Origin: DATJGF01 sp035495315
Lineage (GTDB): Bacteria > Verrucomicrobiota > Verrucomicrobiia > Limisphaerales > UBA8199
Reading direction: 5' to 3'
Assembly: GCA_035495315.1 (NCBI GenBank)
Contig: DATJGF010000109.1
Coordinates: forward strand, 1-6,639
Length of the DNA: 6,639 bases
Part shown: positions 1 to 5,159 of the stretch, piece by piece
Numbering within the stretch: position 1 is the first letter of the stretch
Layout: every line of letters begins with the position of its first letter
Made by a program: the position numbers and the translations under genes
The notes under the pieces: generated by a model
The model's database searches: none
What the model saw: only the letters and a program-made list of their open reading frames with translations
Told to the model about the DNA's origin: nothing

Positions 1-162
1 AGCGGTGATATTATAATTGGGCCCGGTCAAAGCCCCGCTCGTGCCAAAACTGCCGTCCAAAACCACTTGGGCTGGGGCCGTTCCTGCAGAGAACAGCCCA
101 AGCCCAACAAGAGTCAGCTGGAGCAAATGCACCCGCAGTGGTGGCATCGCTCCCGGGATCAT
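1..162 (-). CDS. Filamentous haemagglutinin N-terminal domain (TpsA-like) exoprotein, 5' fragment
   Basis: Only the first 54 codons are inside the window; the gene continues beyond base 1. The protein starts with a Sec-type signal peptide (Arg near the N-terminus, then a hydrophobic stretch LLQLTLVGLGLFSAG) ending in an APAQ cleavage region. Directly after it comes VVLDGSFGTSGALTGPNYNI, the characteristic start of the TPS/haemagglutinin activity domain (DGS-LG, then GPN-Y-I). In known members this domain is the secretion signal recognised by an outer-membrane TpsB/Omp85-type pore, after which a long beta-helix is exported, usually as an adhesin. The start is uncertain: ATG at 162 has only a weak GGA upstream, and the in-frame ATG at 147 has a GGGAG too close to be ideal. 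It lies 35 bases downstream of the HYR-repeat gene on the same strand, so co-transcription is likely. Neither a TpsB partner nor the passenger can be seen. Confidence 0.75.
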   Translation of the reverse strand, partial: MIPGAMPPLRVHLLQLTLVGLGLFSAGTAPAQVVLDGSFGTSGALTGPNYNITA

Positions 163-197
163 TGATTCCAACTCATTTCGCGAGAGCTAGGCTTCTG

Positions 198-1691
198 CTA
201 CTGCAGTTTGATGTAGACGAAGGGGTTGCTCCCATCGATCAGGTGGACATCGATTCGATAGACATTGGTGTCTGGTTTTGGCGTGTTCCAATTGAAATGC
301 CACGCGTTCGCTACCCATTGTAAGAATTGATTGTCAATTCCGATGGAATTCGTTGCACACGTTGTAAAGTTCACAACCTTGCTGATTGTCACTGTGGGTG
401 GCGTGGGCTGTTTATAAGCAGAGCCGCAAAGTAAGGTATCGAACTTTACAGGAATTTTGCTCCCAGCGGTTATGGTTACAGCTGGTGCCGTGCAACTCCC
501 GCCAACGGTGCCGATAGGCGAATCGAAACCGTCAAATGTCAGCAGCGGACGAGTCACCTTGAAAGTGCATGACGCAACATTCCCCTTGGAGTCCGTGGCG
601 GTGGCAGTCACGAGAGTGGTGCCAGGGCCAACGGCACTAGCGGCGGGATTAAACGTAATGTTGTAAGGTGGGCACCCGCCGCTGGGGGTGAGACTGGGAT
701 ACGTCACCGCAGTGCCGCACGGGGCGTTAATATCAGCGCAGCCAGAGAGCACGAACAACGGACGAGAGACCGTGAAGGTGCAAGTATCAGAATTTCCGCT
801 GGCATCCGTCGCCGTCGCAGTCACTGTAACACCGCTGCTGCCAGGGGGAACCGAAGGAGGATCATAACTAATGGTGACAGCTCCGCACCCTCCGCTGGTT
901 TTGAGCAAGTTGCTATAGGACGGATTGCAGGGGTCCAGGTTGATGGTGCCACTTGGGCAACTGACGAATTTCAAATCCGTCGTGCTGAGCGCCGTTCCGT
1001 CGGAGAGGAGGTAAAGATTCGGACCCGTGTAGGCGATCAAGATTTTAAGGGCGTTGCAGCGATCCGGAGAATTGATATCACCGAAGTCGAACGGTCCTGT
1101 GATTACGATATCGTAAAGCTTCGTGCCGCCTGCAATAATGTCATCTCTGCTCGTCACTGTGCCATCAAAAACGTAGCCCCGGAACCAGACCGCGGTCCCT
1201 GCCGTCGCGTTGCCGAGCACCACCACATAACGCTGTAAATTGATTATCTCCTCTCCGCTGGCGATCCCATACCCGGCGCCGCAAGAGCTGGGTGTCAACA
1301 CGAATCCGTCCTGCGTCAACTTATCACTCAAATCTGTGCTGGAATCGGCCGTGGCGCCCGAGGTGCAATACGAATGGGGGACCGCTTTCCAGCCGTAAAT
1401 GTTGAGCACTTGCACGATCGAGGTATTACTGGTGGAAACGTATGAGGGTTGGTTGGTCTTTACGGAGTAAGTCCCCGAGCCTGTGACTCCGGCCGAGGGA
1501 GTGGTCATATTCCCAGTCTTCGCCACGTTGGTGTAACTTCCGGTGGTGGGGGAGCCCAGAGTCGCTGTGACTGTCCCCCAGTTAGTCACCAGCGTGTATG
1601 AATATCCTGCCCAGCTCACTTGCGCCGAGCAGAGAACGACCAAGGCTGCTGCGGCCAGGCCGTTCTTAAATGAAGTATTTACAAATTTCAT
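198..1691 (-). CDS. Secreted HYR-repeat protein with C-terminal PxKF-type module
   Basis: A 497-aa exported protein, probably extracellular or cell-surface. Residues 1-28 are a signal peptide (Lys near the start, hydrophobic core LAAAALVVL, cleavage after SWA). Residues 29-240 are Ser/Thr/Gly-rich, probably beta-structured, and not recognised. Two HYR-like (hyalin repeat, Ig-fold) units follow at about 245-308 and 317-380, each with the signature VTATATD-GN-CTF-V and linked by RPL. Each carries four cysteines (245, 255, 269, 304 and 318, 325, 340, 375), with exactly 34 residues between the last two, suggesting conserved disulfides. Residues about 403-497 match the pattern TAGS-PVKF ... W.T ... 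YR..V.LIDG ... V.IKL of the PxKF-type module found at the C-terminus of bacterial surface proteins. I see no sorting signal, lipobox or catalytic motif. ATG at 1691 was chosen because AAGGA lies 5 bases upstream and the signal peptide starts there; an extension to 1781 is basic and has no Shine-Dalgarno. An adhesive or structural role is inferred. Confidence 0.85.
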   Translation of the reverse strand: MKFVNTSFKNGLAAAALVVLCSAQVSWAGYSYTLVTNWGTVTATLGSPTTGSYTNVAKTGNMTTPSAGVTGSGTYSVKTNQPSYVSTSNTSIVQVLNIYGWKAVPHSYCTSGATADSSTDLSDKLTQDGFVLTPSSCGAGYGIASGEEIINLQRYVVVLGNATAGTAVWFRGYVFDGTVTSRDDIIAGGTKLYDIVITGPFDFGDINSPDRCNALKILIAYTGPNLYLLSDGTALSTTDLKFVSCPSGTINLDPCNPSYSNLLKTSGGCGAVTISYDPPSVPPGSSGVTVTATATDASGNSDTCTFTVSRPLFVLSGCADINAPCGTAVTYPSLTPSGGCPPYNITFNPAASAVGPGTTLVTATATDSKGNVASCTFKVTRPLLTFDGFDSPIGTVGGSCTAPAVTITAGSKIPVKFDTLLCGSAYKQPTPPTVTISKVVNFTTCATNSIGIDNQFLQWVANAWHFNWNTPKPDTNVYRIDVHLIDGSNPFVYIKLQ

Positions 1692-1802
1692 GTGATTCCT
1701 TCCCTTTGACCCTCGTTTTTTTCTCCTGGTTTTCTTCTCTGTTTTGCGTTCTGACCGGTCATTTCGTTCCCCATGGTCCAACAGTTAGGGTTGGGGGATT
1801 TC

Positions 1803-1819
1803 GGGTGCATAATGCACCC
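1803..1819. promoter_or_regulatory. 17-bp perfect palindrome over the -10 box (operator candidate)
   Basis: GGGTGCAT and ATGCACCC are exact inverted 8-base arms around one central A. The palindrome covers the whole predicted -10 hexamer of the HYR promoter and reaches the predicted start point, the classic position for a dimeric repressor site. It has no adjacent T-tract, so a terminator is unlikely. No known regulator consensus was recognised. Confidence 0.4.
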
Positions 1820-1838
1820 ACGGTGTTGAACATGTCAA
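1809..1838 (-). promoter_or_regulatory. Possible sigma70-type promoter for the HYR gene
   Basis: Read on the minus strand there is a perfect -35 box TTGACA (1838-1833), an 18-base spacer, and a -10-like CATTAT (1814-1809, 4 of 6 matches to consensus). Transcription would start near 1802, giving a leader of about 110 bases before the ATG at 1691. That leader is purine-rich and holds the ribosome binding site. Nothing here proves it is used, and promoter preferences of this organism are unknown. Confidence 0.45.
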
Positions 1839-2002
1839 CCTCTCAATTCGGAATTCCCTGGGAAAATTATCCGTAATGATACTGAAAAAATATGATTTTG
1901 TGTGCCATCCGTAATTAGCGCGGCGAGTGACGCTAGAACCAAATCCAGCGTGAAGGCAATTTTTCCGGTTGATGGATGTCCTTGCCAGCAAGGAGGAAAC
2001 CG
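1839..2002. other. Intergenic region between divergent genes
   Basis: No convincing gene lies here. It is AT-rich at 1860-1900. A plus-strand TATGAT at 1891-1896 could be a -10 box for the pseudopilin gene, but the best upstream -35 (TTATCC, 1867-1872, 18-base spacer) is poor. The 9-mer ATCCGTAAT occurs twice, at 1869-1877 and 1907-1915, flanking that hexamer. A perfect Shine-Dalgarno AAGGAGG sits at 1990-1996, ahead of the GTG of a small ORF. Confidence 0.35.
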
Positions 2003-2158
2003 GTGGTGCCGGCGCGCTGCGTCAAGTTCAACGCCGACCTTTCCAAATTAGAACTTGCCGCGATGCATCAGATCATCGACCCTTGTCACGTCACCCAGCT
2101 TCAATTATGCGCACGAAATCTACTTCTCGTGCCCGGCTTGCGGGCGCCTTCACCCTGA
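2003..2158 (+). CDS. Possible 51-aa leader ORF overlapping the pseudopilin start
   Basis: GTG at 2003 lies 6 bases after a full AAGGAGG (1990-1996), the strongest ribosome binding site in the window. The frame stays open for 51 codons and ends in TGA at 2156-2158, 52 bases inside the pseudopilin gene in a different frame. The product (starting VVPARCVKFNADLSKL) has no domain, signal peptide or membrane segment I recognise. It could be a translated leader that couples expression of the next gene, a gene remnant, or chance. The pseudopilin ATG has no Shine-Dalgarno of its own, which is why the ORF is listed. Confidence 0.2.
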   Translation: MVPARCVKFNADLSKLELAAMHQIIDPCHVTQLQLCARNLLLVPGLRAPSP

Positions 2159-2946
2159 TCGAACTGCTCGTCGTGATTGCGATCATCGCAATCCTTGCGG
2201 CAATGCTAATCCCCGCTTTATCCAAGGCGAAGTTGAAAGCCCAGGGAATCGGCTGCCTGAGCAATCTCAAACAAATGGGCCTTGCCTGGACGCTGTACGC
2301 CTTTGATAACAACGACAAAATCCCGCCGAACAACGGCAATGATCAATCCGGGTGGGTCAATGGCGTGACGCAGTTCTACCCCAATACTTGGTGCGCGGGC
2401 TGGCTGGAGTTCAACGGCACAACCGATAATACCAATGTGCTGTTTTTGAAGCGCAGCCATATCTATCCGAATTTGACGAGCCTTGATGTGTGGCATTGTC
2501 CCGCGGACCAAAGCATCGCGAAGTATGGATCGCAGGTTTACCGTCGGGCGCGCAGTATGTCGATGAACAATTGGATGAATGCCTCCGGCCCTTGGAATGG
2601 CGCCAATCAATACCGCGTGCTGCACAAACTCGCCGATTTTGTCAATCCAGCGCCCGCCAAGACCTGGATATTAATCGATGAACGTCAGGAGAGCATCAAT
2701 GATGGTTACTTTGTCGTCACGATGAACCAACGCGATGCCGGGTGTTATATCGTCGATTATCCCGCCAGTTACCATAACGGAGCGGGCGGGTTAAATTTTG
2801 GCGATGGCCATTCCGAGATTCGCAAATGGCTGGACGTGCGGACCAAGCCGCCGTTCCAACCGAACGCCAATATTCCGCTGAACGTACCCTCGCCAAACAA
2901 TGTCGACATTGCCTGGCTGCAGGAGCGGACGACCGGGCTGAAGTGA
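2107..2946 (+). CDS. Prepilin-type N-terminal cleavage/methylation protein with H-X9-DG C-terminus
   Basis: A 279-aa type II secretion/type IV pilus-related pseudopilin-like protein, expected in the inner membrane after processing by prepilin peptidase. A short basic leader (residues 1-14) precedes FTLIELLVVIAIIAIL, with Phe15 as the first mature residue and Glu19 as the conserved Glu5. The hydrophobic helix runs to about residue 37. Residue -1 is Ala14 rather than the canonical Gly. The mid-region has LKQMGLAWTLYAFDNNDKIP and a CPAD motif at 131-134, both frequent in verrucomicrobial and planctomycete relatives. Near the C-terminus His223 is followed after nine residues by Asp233-Gly234, the prepilin-processing-associated H-X9-DG signature. 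Such proteins are numerous per genome in these phyla and their substrates are mostly unknown. ATG at 2107 is preferred because it gives a normal leader; an upstream in-frame ATG at 1969 would add 46 atypical residues. No clear Shine-Dalgarno precedes 2107. Confidence 0.9.
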   Translation: MRTKSTSRARLAGAFTLIELLVVIAIIAILAAMLIPALSKAKLKAQGIGCLSNLKQMGLAWTLYAFDNNDKIPPNNGNDQSGWVNGVTQFYPNTWCAGWLEFNGTTDNTNVLFLKRSHIYPNLTSLDVWHCPADQSIAKYGSQVYRRARSMSMNNWMNASGPWNGANQYRVLHKLADFVNPAPAKTWILIDERQESINDGYFVVTMNQRDAGCYIVDYPASYHNGAGGLNFGDGHSEIRKWLDVRTKPPFQPNANIPLNVPSPNNVDIAWLQERTTGLK

Positions 2947-2955
2947 CTCGCCCGT

Positions 2956-2981
2956 GTAGCGTCAGGCGTCCCCGCCTGACG
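2956..2981 (+). repeat. REP-like unit, left outer
   Basis: GTAG (2956-2959), then a perfect 9-bp stem CGTCAGGCG (2960-2968) and CGCCTGACG (2973-2981) with loop TCCC. Its last base also begins the GTAG of the next unit. Confidence 0.75.
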
Positions 2982-3003
2982 TAGAGGGCGGCGTCTCGCG
3001 CCC
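2981..3003 (+). repeat. REP-like unit, left inner (imperfect)
   Basis: GTAG (2981-2984) plus A, then stem GGGC (2986-2989) with GCCC (3000-3003) and GCG (2991-2993) with CGC (2997-2999). G2990 is bulged and the loop is TCT. An imperfect stem with a bulge is typical of REP sequences. Confidence 0.5.
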
Positions 3004-3079
3004 GGTTGAAGCCGAGCAGCACGCAAACGCTCTCCAGAAGGTCAGGTATTTTAGCTGGTTGTACTCTAGCGGTGGATCC

Positions 3080-3103
3080 GCCGGGCAAGATGCCCGGCTC
3101 TAC
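3080..3103 (-). repeat. REP-like unit, right inner
   Basis: On the minus strand: GTAG (3103-3100) plus A, then a perfect 8-bp stem GCCGGGCA (3098-3091) and TGCCCGGC (3087-3080) with loop TCT. It occupies the same relative place as the left inner unit but has a different stem sequence. Confidence 0.65.
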
Positions 3104-3127
3104 GTCAGGCGAGACGCCTGACGCTAC
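3103..3127 (-). repeat. REP-like unit, right outer
   Basis: On the minus strand: GTAG (3127-3124), then the same 9-bp stem as the left outer unit, CGTCAGGCG (3123-3115) and CGCCTGACG (3111-3103), with loop TCT. Confidence 0.75.
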
Positions 3128-3307
3128 GTGCGGCTTCAGCCTTTGGTCGAGTTAGGAGAGTGGTCGATTGGTACTTTCGATCCAGCCGTTTTCGATTTTT
3201 CAGGCCAGACTCCGGCCTGAGTTGTGAGTATATCACCCCGGCCGCCCGAGGCGTTGGGTCCTGAAAAATTGATGGAAAAGCTTGTTGGCATGAGGGAAGA
3301 TTTATCT
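3128..3307 (+). other. Leader region of the helical-protein gene with a small hairpin
   Basis: No gene is seen here apart from a possible N-terminal extension of the next CDS from GTG 3224. A 7-bp hairpin, TCAGGCC (3200-3206) and GGCCTGA (3214-3220), has a 7-base loop. It lacks a GTAG foot, and its T-run lies before rather than after the stem on the plus strand, so it is not an ordinary intrinsic terminator. No convincing -35/-10 pair was found. Confidence 0.4.
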
Positions 3308-5047
3308 ATGACAGGACCAGAAAATGCTACGGTGGGCGGGGTTTCAGAGGGGGAAAGTTCGAAAAACGGCCACGGGCTGGACCTAAAAGTCGAGCAACTC
3401 GAATCGGAAGTGCGGGCACTGGAACGCGAGACCAAGGCGATCCGTCAATTGCTCGAACGGGCGATGGAGCACCGGCAGAAGTCGCACAGTGAGCTGGTAT
3501 TGTTGCTGGCCGGGTTGGTGAGCAAACTGCCAATTAATGAAGTGGGGGTGGTGGTATCGCGATTGGTAGAACACAACGCCCAGGTTGGCCAGTTTCACGC
3601 CGCGATTGGCAGAGGCGCAATGGATACGGTTTTTGTGGAACAGCCCGTGCTCCAAACGCTCGAGCAGACCAGAAAAGGATTGCTCGCTGCCATCAAGCCG
3701 GTCGTCGAAGAGTTAATTCAGTCGGAGCCTCCGTTTGAAAAGGAAATGTTGGCATCGTTGAGCACGCAACCGGATAATTTCTTCTCCCCCGGGATGGTTC
3801 GAGCGAATCGTTGTTTTCTTAAGGGTCATGTTCCGCGGGAACGCATCGTGCGTGAATTTGGGAACGATGCGCTGGCGCTGTTTAACGATTTAACCACTGA
3901 CCCTAAACTTAATCCGCGTCCGAAAGCGGAAGAGATCGTTTTGTGCTTTAAGGATGATTTTACATCTCAGCTCGAATTGCTAGCCAGTTTGCCGGAGGAG
4001 AAAAAGCGAGCCCTGCTGGAATTGTATCAGCGGGTGCAGCGGAGCAAAGGCAGCACCGAACCGGCTCGTCTCCAAAAGGGAGCATTCCAGCGGCTCTCCT
4101 TTTTGATTGAGCTGCTGCATTATTACGAGCACCAGAACACAGAAGCGCCGGATGTTTTGTTTGCGCAACGACTGCCGGCACTGGTGGAACAATTGGTAAT
4201 CACTGGCCCTGACGATCCGCTCGACGAGAAGCTCATCCTTTCGGCCGAACAACTCCTTGGCTTTGTCATCAGTCCCGATCATCGCCGAATGATCATCAAC
4301 AATATTGGCAAAGGTGGTGGACCAGCAAAAACTCTGAAGTACGTGCTCCGCCTGCGGTGCGACAAGGTCCAGGATCTCGATCTGTCGATCGCCGAACTCG
4401 TCAAGCATTTGATTCCGCCATCGCAGAAGCCGCCGCCGGAGAAGGTCGCCGTGATTTTGCGTTTGCTGCAGCCTGAGGTGCAGCGGCTGGTGGTAAAGGC
4501 GATCATGCGCTACGAGAAGATCCGCAAGCCGGAGGCCGAAGCCTTAGGCAAGGCCATTGGGACGTCACTGGGCCTGCAAGGTTTGGAGCAATTAGCCAGG
4601 GTGCACGCAGATCTGCCAGTCGAAGTCGAACGGCAGATGGCCTGGGGAAAGATCAAGGATCTGATACTGCAGCGAAAGGATGCGACGGTGGTGGCGGCAG
4701 CAATTCGTGAACGCCTGAACGCCAAGTACGATGGCGACGAAATTCGACAGAGTTGGATTACGCTGACCGAGGCCGATCCGATGTCGCTAATCAAGATCTT
4801 CTGCCAGTTACCTTACCTGGCCAACGGCAAAACCGACTCGATCGCGCGGACGGTTATGGAGGCCTACATCAGCCGCCTGACTCACGAGAAGTACGCCGCG
4901 ACATACAACAAGGTGGTTAACAGCCTCAGGACGATGTTCCACGCCAAACCGGACAGCCCCACGTTGTTGAATTTTATCGCGTTGGCGCGTTGGGCAAATC
5001 CCGATGCCGCGAACCGGTTATGCGCGGATGTCGGAGTCAAGAACTGA
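3308..5047 (+). CDS. Unrecognised 579-aa helical cytoplasmic protein
   Basis: I do not recognise a family. The protein has no signal peptide or membrane segment and is rich in Leu, Glu, Lys and Arg, consistent with an almost all-helical soluble protein. Residues 1-24 are polar and probably disordered. Residues about 25-62 (LKVEQLESEVRALERETKAI and onward) form a likely coiled coil. The rest is a run of amphipathic helices, some beginning with PxxK/R or LP turns, broken by a Gly/Pro-rich loop near 333-341 (IGKGGGPAK) and a PPSQKPPPEK linker near 370-379. Repeated helical hairpins suggest an alpha-solenoid-like scaffold, but no HEAT, ARM or TPR consensus is clear. ATG at 3308 is preferred because GAGGGAAGA lies just upstream at good spacing. 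In-frame starts at 3290, 3272 and GTG 3224 would add 6, 12 or 28 residues. It stands alone between two repeat elements and converges on the sensor-kinase gene, so context gives no function. Confidence 0.8.
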   Translation: MTGPENATVGGVSEGESSKNGHGLDLKVEQLESEVRALERETKAIRQLLERAMEHRQKSHSELVLLLAGLVSKLPINEVGVVVSRLVEHNAQVGQFHAAIGRGAMDTVFVEQPVLQTLEQTRKGLLAAIKPVVEELIQSEPPFEKEMLASLSTQPDNFFSPGMVRANRCFLKGHVPRERIVREFGNDALALFNDLTTDPKLNPRPKAEEIVLCFKDDFTSQLELLASLPEEKKRALLELYQRVQRSKGSTEPARLQKGAFQRLSFLIELLHYYEHQNTEAPDVLFAQRLPALVEQLVITGPDDPLDEKLILSAEQLLGFVISPDHRRMIINNIGKGGGPAKTLKYVLRLRCDKVQDLDLSIAELVKHLIPPSQKPPPEKVAVILRLLQPEVQRLVVKAIMRYEKIRKPEAEALGKAIGTSLGLQGLEQLARVHADLPVEVERQMAWGKIKDLILQRKDATVVAAAIRERLNAKYDGDEIRQSWITLTEADPMSLIKIFCQLPYLANGKTDSIARTVMEAYISRLTHEKYAATYNKVVNSLRTMFHAKPDSPTLLNFIALARWANPDAANRLCADVGVKN

Positions 5048-5071
5048 ATCAACGAAAACTGTCGAGAGCTT

Positions 5072-5146
5072 GTAGCCGCCGACGTGAGGTGGCTGAATTC
5101 CTGCAAAAAACAAAGCCGTCATCGGCCTCCTCACGTCGGCGGCTAC
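5072..5146. repeat. GTAG-footed inverted repeat between convergent genes (BIME-like)
   Basis: TGTAGCCGCCGACGTGAGG at 5071-5089 recurs as an exact reverse complement at 5129-5147. With one mismatch the arms extend to 5093 and 5125 (22 of 23). Each arm begins with GTAG and can fold by itself: GCCGCC pairs with GGTGGC, with one G-T wobble, in the left arm, and with GGAGGC, with one mismatch, in the right arm. So this is two inverted REP-like units separated by about 31 bases. It sits in the 112-base gap between two converging stop codons. A transcript from either side could also form one long stem, but no T-tract follows, so a terminator role is uncertain. Confidence 0.75.
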
Positions 5147-5159
5147 ACTTTTGGCCAAT

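Larger units (their letters stand above)
2956..3127. repeat. Composite inverted repeat of four GTAG-footed REP-like hairpins (BIME-like)
   Basis: The element starts 9 bases after the pseudopilin stop. Its outer arms, 2956-2986 and 3098-3127, are reverse complements apart from a 2-3 base loop difference: 14 of 14 bases match on each side of the loop. Each side has two consecutive GC-rich hairpins, and each hairpin has GTAG at its 5' foot when read inwards. The order is hairpin one then hairpin two on the plus strand at the left, and the same order on the minus strand at the right. A non-palindromic stretch (3004-3079) separates the halves. This matches the layout of bacterial interspersed mosaic elements built from REP sequences, where GTAG is the conserved foot recognised by RAYT transposases. 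That the copies are dispersed genome-wide is inferred, not seen. Confidence 0.75.

Noticed and set aside
1692..1781. N-terminal extension of the HYR protein to an ATG at 1781
   Set aside because: The extra 30 residues are strongly basic and polar, would bury the signal peptide, and lack a Shine-Dalgarno, whereas ATG 1691 has AAGGA 5 bases upstream.
1969..2106. N-terminal extension of the pseudopilin to ATG 1969
   Set aside because: It would put 60 residues before the prepilin cleavage site. Leaders are normally short, and the added sequence looks non-coding.
2717..3088. Minus-strand open frames of 123 and 85 codons over the pseudopilin 3' end and the repeat
   Set aside because: They are antisense to a confident gene and to hairpin repeats, have Arg-rich low-information products, and show no domain.
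2956..3127. CRISPR array or complete insertion sequence
   Set aside because: There are only inverted hairpin units, no regularly spaced direct repeats with unique spacers, and no transposase frame inside the 172 bases.
3194..3220. Intrinsic terminator at the TCAGGCC/GGCCTGA hairpin
   Set aside because: The T-run lies 5' of the stem on the plus strand, and the minus-strand copy is followed by A residues, so neither direction fits.
3224..3307. GTG 3224 start for the helical protein
   Set aside because: No Shine-Dalgarno is seen ahead of it, it begins right after the small hairpin, and the first residues are Pro-rich; ATG 3308 has a clear GAGGGAAGA. It is not fully excluded.
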